Of a DNA stretch of 64,000 nt, positions 46,929 through 54,887 are shown piece by piece (the stretch's first letter is position 1; every line of letters starts with the position of its first letter). This DNA is from Streptomyces dysideae (GTDB lineage Bacteria > Actinomycetota > Actinomycetes > Streptomycetales > Streptomycetaceae): contig NZ_KQ949076.1 of NCBI RefSeq assembly GCF_001514305.1, positions 478,140 to 542,139 on the forward strand. Reading direction: 5' to 3'. A program made the position numbers and the translations under genes. Under the pieces are notes generated by a model. The model saw only the letters and a program-made list of their open reading frames with translations. It made no database searches and was not told where the DNA came from.

Positions 46929-47291
46929 ATGCCCGCCCTCGCAGAGTTCACCGCGGTCGTCATCGACTGCGCCGATCCGGCGATACTCGCCGAGTTCTAC
47001 AGGAAGGCCACCGGCTGGGAAATCACCTACAGCGACCAGGACTTCTCCTCCCTGGGCAACGGCGGTCCGGTGCAGATCGCCTTCCAGCGCATCGAGGGCT
47101 ACCAGGCGCCGGGCTGGCCCGACGCCCGAACTCACGCGCACCTCGACCTCACCGTCACCGACCTGGAGAGCGCCGCCAAGGAGCTGCTCGCCATCGGGGC
47201 GGCGAAGCCCGAGTTCCAGCCCGGCGAGGGCAAGTGGGTGGTGCTCACCGATCCCGAGGGGCACCCGTTCTGCCTCACCACCGGCGACTGA
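46929..47291 (+). CDS. VOC-family (glyoxalase/bleomycin-resistance fold) protein
   Basis: A 120-residue protein of the vicinal oxygen chelate fold: FTAVVIDCADPAILAEFYRK, THAHLDLTVTDLESAAKELL and VVLTDPEGHPFCL mark the paired beta-alpha-beta-beta-beta modules. The His in HAHLDL and the C-terminal acidic residue could bind metal, but the activity cannot be stated. The next gene begins 28 nt on. Confidence 0.88.
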   Translation: MPALAEFTAVVIDCADPAILAEFYRKATGWEITYSDQDFSSLGNGGPVQIAFQRIEGYQAPGWPDARTHAHLDLTVTDLESAAKELLAIGAAKPEFQPGEGKWVVLTDPEGHPFCLTTGD

Positions 47292-47319
47292 CCACCCGGC
47301 AAACAGGAGAGACCCCCAC

Positions 47320-47736
47320 ATGGCTCACATCCACAAGGAATTCCAGATCAGGAGCGCCCCCGAGAACGTCTGGGCGGCGGTCCGCGACGTCAGCGAGATA
47401 CACCGGCGCCTGGCACCCGGCTTCGTCACAGACACGCATCTCAAGGCGGATACCAGAGTCGTGACCTTTGCCAACGGCGTCGTGGTGCACGAGCTCCTCG
47501 TTGACATCGACGACGAAGCCCGCCGGGTTGCTTATGCAGTGGTCGGCGGGTCACTGGCCCCCAAGCACCACCACGCATCGATGCAGGTTTTCGCAGACGG
47601 CAAGGAACACAGTCGGTTCGTCTGGATCACCGATGTGACACCCGACGACCTCGCGGGCCCTATCGCCGAGATGGTCGACCAGGGAGCACGCGTGATCAAG
47701 CAGGCCCTGGAGACCCAAGCCGCGGCGGACAACTGA
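47320..47736 (+). CDS. SRPBCC (START/polyketide-cyclase-like) protein
   Basis: A 138-residue protein with the SRPBCC layout (IHKEFQIRSAPENVWAAVRD at the start, SRFVWITDVTPDDLAGPI, then a long final helix MVDQGARVIKQALE). These proteins bind hydrophobic ligands; some are cyclases. It is likely cotranscribed with the VOC gene. An AGGAGA ribosome site precedes the ATG. No substrate can be named. Confidence 0.85.
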   Translation: MAHIHKEFQIRSAPENVWAAVRDVSEIHRRLAPGFVTDTHLKADTRVVTFANGVVVHELLVDIDDEARRVAYAVVGGSLAPKHHHASMQVFADGKEHSRFVWITDVTPDDLAGPIAEMVDQGARVIKQALETQAAADN

Positions 47737-47847
47737 CCGAGCGGCCTGGAAGTGCGGCGCGGCTCCGGCAAGGGCCTGGCCCCGATGGAGCCGTGTCCGC
47801 AATTCGTGTGAGACCGCGTACGCCTCGTCGTCAGACAAGTGGGAGTG

Positions 47848-48135
47848 ACGCTCCGACCACGGCCTCACCCCAGACCCGGAGGACGCGGCCGCGCTCTACC
47901 GGCAACTGTGCAAAGCCATCGAGGACGGCGAGAACGAGCCCGGCGCCGCCGACTTCTACTACGGCGAGATGGCCTACCCGACAGATGCGCCGCCGCGACC
48001 GCACCGCCACCCCGCCCGGTGAACGGGGCCTGCTGTGGGGGTATTGGCTGCTGTCCGGCTACGGCCTGCGCGCCTCGCGCGCCCTGGGCCGGCTGGTAGT
48101 TGCCGTGGCGGCCACTGTCCTGGTCATCATGGGCC
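47848..48135 (+). pseudogene. 3' fragment of a membrane protein gene, frameshifted
   Basis: One frame reads DPEDAAALYRQLCKAIEDG to ADFYYGEM; a shift at about 47980 leads to GERGLLWGYWLLSGYGLRAS with a membrane helix (RLVVAVAATVLVIMGLGL). Together they resemble the end of a Streptomyces integral membrane protein with a cytosolic repeat region. The sequence stops matching at about 48135, where it meets the opposite-strand remnant. Confidence 0.5.
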
Positions 48136-48395
48136 TTGGCCTGCCAGCCGAACCAGCTCACCTGAACCACCACGATCCGCTCGCCGCGCACGTCCGTCAG
48201 ATACGTGAGCATGAGCAGACCGCGGCTCTCCGTGCGCACGCCCGGCCCGGGTCCGGTGTAGGCGGAGCCCTCCAGGAAGACCATGGACTCCCGTACGGCG
48301 ACCTCGTTGGCCAGCCGCTCGGTCTCGGCGCGGGCCGCATCCAGGAGTCCGTCGAGCAGGTCGTCCTGAAACGGCTCCCAGTGCCAGCCAGCCAC
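48130..48395 (-). pseudogene. Unrecognised protein, 3' end lost at a fusion point
   Basis: Coding-like frame AGWHWEPFQDDLLDGLLDAA, VRESMVFLEGSAYTGPG, RGLLMLTYLTDVRGERIVVV ending in QVSWFG. Beyond about 48130 the frame stays open to 47865 but runs antisense to another gene remnant, so the natural C-terminus is gone. It lies immediately downstream of a second remnant with which it probably formed a two-gene unit. No family was recognised. Confidence 0.45.
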
Positions 48396-48740
48396 CGGCG
48401 ACCTCACGGTGCGCAGTTCGTACGATCTCCCCGGCTTCACGGATGGCACGGTCCCGTACGGCCGGGTCCGGGTCGCTGACGGCCTGCTCGGCGGCGTGCA
48501 GCCGGCCGCCGTCTCGGGGTGCCGCTCGATCTCGACCACCACGCCCCACGGCCGGTAGAACATGCGGATCGGTACGACGCTGTCCTCGTCGCCGGCCCGC
48601 ACGAAGGCTCTCTGCAGGTCCTCGAAGAACTCGGGCAGGCGAGAGGGGGCCACGGTCGCCACAGCCTGCCGCAGGGCAGGAAGCGTCAGCTCGGGGCGCG
48701 GGATCAGGCGAGCATCCCCGTCCTCATACGGCATGGTCAT
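48391..48740 (-). pseudogene. Small regulator-like gene with a frameshift
   Basis: Starts MTMPYEDGDARLIPRPELTL and reads well to VVVEIERHPETAAG. One frame over it continues RLHAAEQAVSDPDPAVRDR with EAGEIVRTAHREVAGG. The shift lies near 48510. As it stands, the first frame runs into the downstream gene and would make a chimera. The size and pairing with a second small gene suggest a two-gene module, but no family is assigned. Confidence 0.5.
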
Positions 48741-48802
48741 CGGCCGCCCCTTCCGCTCGTCGAGCACCGTTCCGGGACATGCCCACGCTGGCGCCATTCC
48801 TG

Positions 48803-49275
48803 TCACGCCTCTGTACGCATCGGCGGATGGACGATGCGGAGGGGCGCCGTGAGTTTCCACTCCGCCCAGACCGTCTTGCCGACGCCGAGACGGGGTCGTA
48901 CGCCCCAGTCGTCCGCGAGCGCCCCGACCAGTGCCAGCCCCCGCCCGAACTGTTCCTCGCCCCCGCATCACGCGGACACGGCACCCGCTCCCCGCGCGGA
49001 TCGCTGACCTCCGCGCTGAGAACCGTGGCGGTGGCGGTGAGCCGTACGCGGATGAGCCGGTCCCGCAGGCTGCCGTGCAGCAGGGCGTTGGTCATCAACT
49101 CGGAGACGACGAGGGCGACATCGCCGGCGAGGGCCGCGTATCCCCACTCGGCGACGAGACGGGCGGCGCGGCGGCGAGCGAGGGGGACGCTGCGGAGGAC
49201 GGGGGTGTAGTCGAGGAGGTCTTCGTGGAGGACGGGGGCGGGATCGGGGGTGGTGGGGGGTTGGGGTTCGGGCAT
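48803..49275 (-). pseudogene. RsbW-like ATP-binding regulator with a frameshift
   Basis: A HATPase_c_2 protein: PLARRRAARLVAEWGYAALA, LVVSELMTNALLHG (N box) and VLSAEVSDPRGERVP (G1 box). Near 48960 one base is gained or lost; in the shifted frame the G2 box FGRGLALVGALADDWGVRP and the normal end follow to a TGA at 48803. Such serine-kinase-like proteins typically sit beside XRE/DUF397 pairs in Streptomyces, as here. TGGAGGTG precedes the ATG. It is either a true pseudogene or a sequence error. Confidence 0.75.
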
Positions 49276-49358
49276 GAGTGCACCTCCAGATGACGCCGCT
49301 GTGTGGGCGACTGTGTACCGAACGTAGTGGGGCGCTCGCTTCAGAGGCAATCGATTCA

Positions 49359-49372
49359 GGGAAGTTCTTCCC
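49359..49372. promoter_or_regulatory. Palindrome between the ATP-binding gene and the XRE gene
   Basis: GGGAAGTTCTTCCC, a perfect 6-bp-arm inverted repeat about 45 nt before the XRE gene start and in the shared divergent promoter region. Candidate site for the neighbouring regulator. Confidence 0.4.
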
Positions 49373-49417
49373 CAAAATGCTTAAGCGGTCGACTCGGTGA
49401 CGTCCCGGGGACACACT

Positions 49418-50311
49418 GTGACCGTGAAGCGATCAACCCAGCCCGTAGGCAACCGGGCGTCAACTGTCCTGGGACGTCGGCTCGGTGGAGAACTGCTGCG
49501 CCTGCGCGACGCTGCGGGCAAGACCCAGCAGCAGGCCGCCGAGTCCATCAACGCGACCGGCACCAAGATCGTGAAGATGGAGCGGGGCTGGGTGCCGATG
49601 CGGGATCCGGACATCCGGGTGCTGTGCGAGTTCTACGGCTTGGACGACCCCAAAGCCCTCGCCCAGCTCCTGGACTTGGCCCGGCTGGACCGCGAACGCC
49701 GTAAGGCCAAAGGCTGGTGGCAGGACTCGCCCCACCCGGGCACGCTCTCCGAGTACATCGCGCTGGAGGACGCGGCCAGCCGCGTACGAACGTGGGAACT
49801 CTCCCTGATCCCCGGGCTGTTCCAGACCGCTGAGTACGCCCGCTCGCTTGCGGTGAGCGAGGGCGCGGGGGTATGGGAGGACCCCAACGAGATCGAGCGC
49901 CTCGTCGAGATCCGTATGCGCCGCCAGGCACGCCTGCGCGATGAGCGCCCGCTTGAGGTGTACGCCATCGTCTGGGAAGCGGCGCTACGACAGTTGATCG
50001 GCGGCCCGGGCATCATGCGCGCGCAGCTGGAGCACCTGCTGAAGGTGGCCGAACTCCCGAACGTCCGCCTACAAGTACTGCCGTACCGCGCGGGCGGACA
50101 CCCCTGCATTACAGGCCCGTTCACCATCATCTCGTTCGCCGAGAGCGAGGCTGTGGACGTGGTCCACGCGGACACCATCATGTCTACTGTATGGGCCGAG
50201 AACGCGGCCGAGAGCGCGACGTACGGCGCGTTCTTCGACCGTACGGCCCGGCTGAGCCTCGCCCAGCGCGACTCGGCCCTGCTGATCGACACCATTCGAC
50301 AGGAGATCTGA
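49418..50311 (+). CDS. XRE-family regulator with DUF5753 domain
   Basis: A 297-residue protein. The helix-turn-helix near the start (LGGELLRLRDAAGKTQQQAA and TKIVKMERGWVPM) is followed by the DUF5753 domain (ELSLIPGLFQTAEYARSLA, RRQARLRDERPLEVYAIVWE, LPYRAGGHPCITGPFTIISF). This is the WhiJ-like group, many members of which act in development and antibiotic control with a small DUF397 partner, encoded next. GTG 49418 was chosen; 49397 is also in frame. Confidence 0.93.
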   Translation: MTVKRSTQPVGNRASTVLGRRLGGELLRLRDAAGKTQQQAAESINATGTKIVKMERGWVPMRDPDIRVLCEFYGLDDPKALAQLLDLARLDRERRKAKGWWQDSPHPGTLSEYIALEDAASRVRTWELSLIPGLFQTAEYARSLAVSEGAGVWEDPNEIERLVEIRMRRQARLRDERPLEVYAIVWEAALRQLIGGPGIMRAQLEHLLKVAELPNVRLQVLPYRAGGHPCITGPFTIISFAESEAVDVVHADTIMSTVWAENAAESATYGAFFDRTARLSLAQRDSALLIDTIRQEI

Positions 50312-50314
50312 CCC

Positions 50315-50488
50315 ATGCCCGAGTTCGACTTCGTGAAGTCCAGCTACAGCAACACCGGAGGCCAATGCGTCGAAGTCGCCCGCAACATCCCCCGTACCGT
50401 CGCCGTCCGCGACTCCAAGACCCTCGACGGCCCCATACTCCGGCTCACCCCCAAGGCCTGGGAGGAGTTCACCGCGTCACTTACCTGA
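50315..50488 (+). CDS. DUF397 small protein
   Basis: A 57-residue protein with the DUF397 pattern FVKSSYSNTGGQCVEVARN, VAVRDSKTLDGPILRLTP, AWEEFTASL. It begins 3 nt after the stop of the XRE gene. Proteins of this type are thought to bind and antagonise the paired XRE regulator. Confidence 0.93.
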   Translation: MPEFDFVKSSYSNTGGQCVEVARNIPRTVAVRDSKTLDGPILRLTPKAWEEFTASLT

Positions 50489-50502
50489 GGGACCCCCACG
50501 CC

Positions 50503-50763
50503 TCAGTCGAACCACTCCCGCCACCGCGGCCCCGGCGCCTCGCATCGCCCGTCGGCGACCGCCTCCTCGTAAGCCCGCCGGGCGAGTTCCTCAAGCTCCC
50601 GACCGGCCGGCGGCTCGCTGCCCACAGCGGAGATCCGCGATACGGCGACCAAACAGTCCCCGCCCCGCACGTCCCGCGTAGCCCAGAAGACGAAAGAAAC
50701 GCCCGCGAGGATGACGGCCAGCGAGGCGAGGGCGAGGAGTGAACGGTGGCGATCACGCGACAT
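50503..50763 (-). CDS. Small membrane-anchored protein
   Basis: An 86-residue protein. A short basic N-terminus and one hydrophobic helix (LLALASLAVILAGVSFVFWA) lead to an outside domain with two Cys (GGDCLVAVSRIS, DGRCEAPGPRWREWFD) that could form a disulphide. It is convergent with the DUF397 gene, stop to stop with 14 nt between. No family was recognised. Confidence 0.65.
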   Translation of the reverse strand: MSRDRHRSLLALASLAVILAGVSFVFWATRDVRGGDCLVAVSRISAVGSEPPAGRELEELARRAYEEAVADGRCEAPGPRWREWFD

Positions 50764-51391
50764 TCGCGCAGCCTAGCCGTCGAGCCGTACGCCCCTACGC
50801 CACCCAGCAGTACAGCCCCCGCCCCGGCAAGCGCCTCGACCAGCCGTCGGGAAACCGCGAACACGATGAGGCCGTCAATGGCCGTTTCGCTTTGTGCTGT
50901 TGCAGGTGTCGAACTCATTCGAAGGGCCGTTGACCGAAGGCCGACCTGAACTCCGGCGTGGAGGACACAGCCCTACTGATCCTGGAATGGCGCGGGGAAC
51001 AAGGTGTCGGCGCCATGGCACGCCGTCCCCTCGGCCGACCCGACCCCCCTTCAACCCGGGGCGCGTACTTGTAGATCGTTTTCCTGCAGACGGCGAAAAG
51101 CTTCGCGGTGGACGTAGCGCTGTTCCCGGGGCGGGCGAACAGGTCCGGGGCGTGACGCACCTGTCCTCGGTCGTGGCCGGCGGGCAGCCGAGACGTGCGC
51201 CGCGGGCGGGGCAGCATCCAGGCCCCTGCCAGTCGAATTCCGCCGATCAGCAGATCCGCCGTTGATCAGGCACTCCCGCCCCCGGCTACGACCGGGGCTG
51301 CGCTCTACACCTGACCCGATTGCGCCCATTATGACCCGCATGTACGGCATAAGGATACGGCGTATACGATGCCAAGATATGAGGGGATGAA
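50764..51391. other. Degenerate intergenic region
   Basis: About 630 nt with no intact gene, only the recombinase scrap listed separately and the AT-richer leader of the repeat protein (TATGAGGGGATGAA before the ATG at 51392). Confidence 0.5.
51038..51166 (-). pseudogene. C-terminal scrap of a serine recombinase/resolvase
   Basis: Reads VRHAPDLFARPGNSATSTAK with LFAVCRKTIYKYAP, matching the C-terminal helix-turn-helix of resolvase/invertase-type recombinases (SIAKLLGVSRxTxYKY pattern). Nothing of the catalytic domain remains. Confidence 0.6.
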
Positions 51392-51420
51392 ATGAAGAGG
51401 AAACTGGCCAGGGTGGCCCC

Positions 51421-52488
51421 GTGTCCGCTCTTGCAGCCCTCGCGATGGCCGCCTCCCCAGCAACAACACTGGCGAGCACAGCGGCAGACACAGTCCAGCA
51501 CTGCAACCGCACCAGCACCGCCACCTCGCACCACCACGGAAACCCACACACCCCGTGCGAGTGCGGAAACCCCCACTCGCACAACAAGGACAGAAACCCA
51601 CGCATCCCGCACACCTTCTGCAACCCGCACTCACACAAGGGAACCGGCGTCATAGGCCTCCCTCCGCCGACCGACGGCAGCGGCACCGAGAATCCCGGCG
51701 GCGGAGGCGGCGCGGGTAACCCCCAACCGCCCACCAATAAAAACGACGGAGGAGGCAATGATCCTGCTCCGCCGACCGACGGCGGAGGCGTCGAAAATCC
51801 TCCGCCTCCAAGTAACGACGCCGGAAGCGGAACTGGTGGCGATGCCCCTCCCCCGACCGATGGCAGCGGAGCGGGCGGCGGAGGGGTCACACCACCGCCG
51901 CCAACTGGCGACGGCGGTGGCGGCGGAGGCGAAGTACCACCACCACCGCCTATCGACGACACAGGAGGCGGAGATATCGGTAATCCGCCTCCGTCGACTG
52001 GCGGAGGAAGCGGAGACCCCGCCGATACTCCTCCGCCGACTGGCGACGGAAGCGGCGTCGACGATACCCCTCGGCCCCCGGGCGGAGACTCCGGGGATCC
52101 TCCTCCGCCCCCGAGTAGCGACGGCAGCGGCGACGCCGCTGATCCTCATCCACCGACTGACGACGGCGATGGTGGAGGAGGAGGCGTAACACCACCGCCG
52201 CCGACTGACGAGGACACTGGCGGAGGCGGAGTCGAAGTACCACCGCCGCCGACTGGCGACGAAAGCGGCGGAGGCGTCTCTGATCCGCCACCCCCGGGCG
52301 GCGACGGCGACGGCACTGGCGGAGGATCTGGCGACCCACCGGCGCCGGGCGACGGCACTGGCGGAGGATCTGGCGACCCACCGGCGCCGACTGGCGACGC
52401 CTCTAGCGGAGGTGGCGGAGCACCACTGCCGCCAACCAGCGACGGCTCCGGCACAGGGGGCGGAGGTACTGATGCTCCTCCCCCCTAG
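51421..52488 (+). CDS. His/Cys-rich, Gly/Pro-repeat secreted protein
   Basis: A 355-residue low-complexity protein. A signal-like stretch (SALAALAMAASPATTLAS) is followed by a 45-residue block rich in His and Cys (QHCNRTSTATSHHHGNPHTP, then CECGNPHSHNKDRNP and TFCNPHSHKG), then about 270 residues of repeats such as PPPTGDGSG and PPPPTGDGGGGGGE. The best ribosome site (GAGGGG) serves an ATG at 51392 reading MKRKLARVA in another frame. Losing two bases in the run of C at 51418-51421 would join it to this frame and complete a signal peptide, so the gene is either frameshifted or starts at GTG 51421. Repeats continue past the stop. Third positions are less GC-biased than usual. Confidence 0.5.
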   Translation: MSALAALAMAASPATTLASTAADTVQHCNRTSTATSHHHGNPHTPCECGNPHSHNKDRNPRIPHTFCNPHSHKGTGVIGLPPPTDGSGTENPGGGGGAGNPQPPTNKNDGGGNDPAPPTDGGGVENPPPPSNDAGSGTGGDAPPPTDGSGAGGGGVTPPPPTGDGGGGGGEVPPPPPIDDTGGGDIGNPPPSTGGGSGDPADTPPPTGDGSGVDDTPRPPGGDSGDPPPPPSSDGSGDAADPHPPTDDGDGGGGGVTPPPPTDEDTGGGGVEVPPPPTGDESGGGVSDPPPPGGDGDGTGGGSGDPPAPGDGTGGGSGDPPAPTGDASSGGGGAPLPPTSDGSGTGGGGTDAPPP

Positions 52489-52839
52489 CAGCGACGCTAG
52501 TAGCGACGCCGGAAGCGGAGACATCGGTAATCCACGTCCGCCGGCTGGCGACGGCTGTGGCTGAGGAGGCACTGGCCGGAGGTGGCGGAAGACCACCGGC
52601 GCCGCTTGGGGGCGGCGGCAGCTCTGGAATCAGTGCCGGGTCGTGATGTGCGTCGATCGTGCGCCACACGGAGGCCGGTGCAGGGCTCCGGTCTCCCGCC
52701 GCTGCAGTCGCGCGCCGGTCGGCTGTCGTGTGGCTGGTCCTTCTCCTGCATGGGAATGCTGACGCGCGTTCAGCGCCTGCCCCATCGCGTCGCGGCATAG
52801 TCGACGGTTACGGCCTTCCTCCGCTGGTCGAGGTTCCGA

Positions 52840-53091
52840 AGCCGTGCCGTGCGGGCCTCTCACGGGTCGGGCGGTGCCCGGCAGCCCTGGCAGCGGCTCG
52901 ACGTTGCTTGAACTCGTCCTTGAGATGGCCCCAGGTTCGGTAGAGGGATGCGCGGGAGATGCCCGCCTCGCGGGCGAGCGTCTTGACGTCGCAGGCCCTG
53001 CCCGGGCGGGGATCCGTCTGGCCAGTAGCCGGTCGATCGCCGCGCGGATCCGCCGCTCGATCTGGTCGCGCTGATCGTGGCTGAGGGCCAT
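52840..53091 (-). pseudogene. DUF6262/TetR-like recombination-module protein, frameshifted
   Basis: Begins MALSHDQRDQIERRIRAAID and, after a shift near 53010, continues CDVKTLAREAGISRASLYRT with WGHLKDEF. This pattern belongs to small helix-turn-helix proteins encoded after tyrosine-recombinase genes in actinomycete integrative elements. It is broken by at least one frameshift. It starts one base after the stop of the recombinase tail next to it. Confidence 0.6.
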
Positions 53092-53092
53092 G

Positions 53093-53215
53093 TCATTCGG
53101 CCTCTCCCGCTGCTTGGTCGATCTCTTCATGGACTCGCATCGAGCGCTCGTGCTCGGCTCGCCGACGGGCCTTCTCCCGGGCCGGGACACGGCGACAGCC
53201 CAGCAGGTCAGCACT
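53093..53215 (-). pseudogene. C-terminal tail of a recombinase-module gene
   Basis: Frame REKARRRAEHERSMRVHEEI to DQAAGEAE and a stop that abuts the next remnant's ATG (TGACATG), an operon-like junction. The charged helical tail would suit an integrase partner. The upstream part is missing. Confidence 0.45.
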
Positions 53216-53221
53216 GTTGCC

Positions 53222-53250
53222 CACCGGCCGGTCTGCCAGACCGGCCGGTG
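53222..53250. repeat. Perfect 29-bp palindrome
   Basis: Arms CACCGGCCGGTCTG and CAGACCGGCCGGTG, 14 bp each around a single C. A second hairpin lies just beyond, at 53268-53295 (CCTGCGGACA / TGTCCGCAGG). They lie at the broken end of the recombinase remnant and may be terminators or recombination-site relics. Confidence 0.7.
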
Positions 53251-53459
53251 AACGATGTGGTGGGTGGCCTGCGGACAACGGGCGCTGTCCGCAGGGTGGG
53301 GAGCGACAAGCGCGTCCGGCGTCCTGAGCAGGGTTTCTTGGCTGTGGCCGATTCACCGGATCCACGCCCGACCTGGCGGACGCCGTAACGACTGCGCCAC
53401 CTCAAGGTCTGTACCTATTGACGCCCCCTTCCCTTCGGGCATACCTTCCTGCCATCCGA

Positions 53460-53474
53460 TAGGAAACTTTCCTA
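53460..53474. promoter_or_regulatory. Probable ROK operator
   Basis: TAGGAAACTTTCCTA, a 15-bp palindrome about 95 nt before the ROK regulator gene. AGGAAA/TTTCCT sites of this kind are typical in front of ROK-controlled sugar genes in Streptomyces. Likely autoregulation and control of the operon that follows. Confidence 0.65.
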
Positions 53475-53569
53475 ACAGTGATCGCCGAGGGCCCCGTACC
53501 CGGGCCCCCGATGGACTTCCCTCCCAGGTCACTGAAAAGCTGGACAGCCGAGAGGCAGGTGTCGACCCC

Positions 53570-54793
53570 ATGGCAGGAACCGCCGGTACGCCGGGCACCC
53601 CGCGCGTTCTGCGGGCCATGAACGACCGTGCCGCCCTGGACCTCCTCATGGAGCACGGGCAGCTGTCCCGGACGCGGATCGGCAAGCTCACCGGCCTCTC
53701 CAAGCCGACCGCCTCCCAGCTTCTGGCCCGTCTGGAGGCCGCCGGGCTCGTGCTCGCGTCCGGCACCACCGAGGGACGGCCGGGGCCCAACGCCCAGCTG
53801 TACGAGGTGAATCCGGCCGCCGCGTACGCCGCCGGCCTCGACGTCACCCCCGAACGCATCCTCGCCGCCGTCGCCGACATCACCGGCCGCACGGTGGGCT
53901 CGTACGAACTCCCGACCCCGGGAAGACGCCCCGCCCAGCCCGTCGTCCGGCAGGTCACCGACGCCCTCGACGGTGCCGTGAAGGCCGCCGGGCTCGCCCG
54001 TGACGACGTCCACCGGCTCGTCATCGGCACCCCTGGCGCCTTCGACCCCAACACCGGCCGCCTCCGCTACGCCTCCCACCTCCCCGGCTGGCACTCCCCC
54101 GCCCTCCTCGACGCACTCGCCGCCGCCCTGCCGATACCGGTCGAGTACGAGAACGACGTCAACCTCGCCGCCGTAGCCGAACAGCGGCTCGGTGCGGCGC
54201 GGGGGCACGAGGACTTCGTCCTGCTCTGGAACGAAGGCGGTCTCGGCGCCGCCCTCGTCCTCGGCGGGCGTCTGCACCGCGGCTGGACCGGCGGCGCCGG
54301 CGAGGTCGGCTTCCTGCCCGTGCCGGGCACACCCCTCGTCCGGCAGGTCACCAAGGCCAACAGCGGCGGCTACCAGGAACTCGCCGGCTCGCAGGCCGTA
54401 CCCAAGATCGCCCGCGAGCTGGGGATCGAGGACATCCCGACGGGGCCGTACGCCGAGGTCGCCGCCGTCCTCGTCGCGCGGGCCGCCGAGCAGGCCGACG
54501 TCCCGGCGTTCCAGCGCCTGTTGGAGACCTACGCCACCCGGCTCGCCACCGGTCTCGCCTCCCTCGTCTCCGTCCTCGACCCCGAACTCGTCGTCCTCAG
54601 CGGCGCCTCCCTCACCTCCGGCGGCGAGGCGCTGCGCGCCCTCGTGCAGGCCGAGTTGCAGGAGCTGGCAGCGGCCCGGCCCCGGCTCGTCATCGGTGAC
54701 GTGCGCGAACACCCCGTACTGCGGGGCGCGTTGGAAAGCGCGCTCGCCACGACTCGCGACGAGGTCTTCGACACCGCCGCCGCCTCCCGCTGA
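53570..54793 (+). CDS. ROK-family transcriptional regulator
   Basis: A 407-residue regulator. The N-terminal winged helix (MNDRAALDLLMEHGQLSRTR, LTGLSKPTASQLLARLEAAG) is followed by a ROK sugar-kinase-like domain (YAAGLDVTPERILAAVADIT, VIGTPGAFDPNTG, ENDVNLAAVAEQRLG, GGLGAALVLGGRLHRGW). The Cys residues of the usual ROK zinc motif are absent (KANSGGYQELAG stands there), so zinc binding is not expected. It heads the sugar operon and probably represses it until its sugar binds. Confidence 0.92.
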   Translation: MAGTAGTPGTPRVLRAMNDRAALDLLMEHGQLSRTRIGKLTGLSKPTASQLLARLEAAGLVLASGTTEGRPGPNAQLYEVNPAAAYAAGLDVTPERILAAVADITGRTVGSYELPTPGRRPAQPVVRQVTDALDGAVKAAGLARDDVHRLVIGTPGAFDPNTGRLRYASHLPGWHSPALLDALAAALPIPVEYENDVNLAAVAEQRLGAARGHEDFVLLWNEGGLGAALVLGGRLHRGWTGGAGEVGFLPVPGTPLVRQVTKANSGGYQELAGSQAVPKIARELGIEDIPTGPYAEVAAVLVARAAEQADVPAFQRLLETYATRLATGLASLVSVLDPELVVLSGASLTSGGEALRALVQAELQELAAARPRLVIGDVREHPVLRGALESALATTRDEVFDTAAASR

Positions 54794-54887
54794 TCCCCGC
54801 AGTTCCCCCCGTACCCCCTCGCAGTCCCCTCATACTCACCCCCCGCCTTCCCTCATCCACCCCGTCCTGCCCCTGGGAGACCCTGTC

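Noticed and set aside
51051..52596. Minus-strand frames with Pro/Gly or Ser/Arg repeats opposite the repeat protein
   Set aside because: The repeat is open in several frames on both strands. Only the plus strand has a ribosome site and signal-like start, so the minus frames are taken as mirror images.
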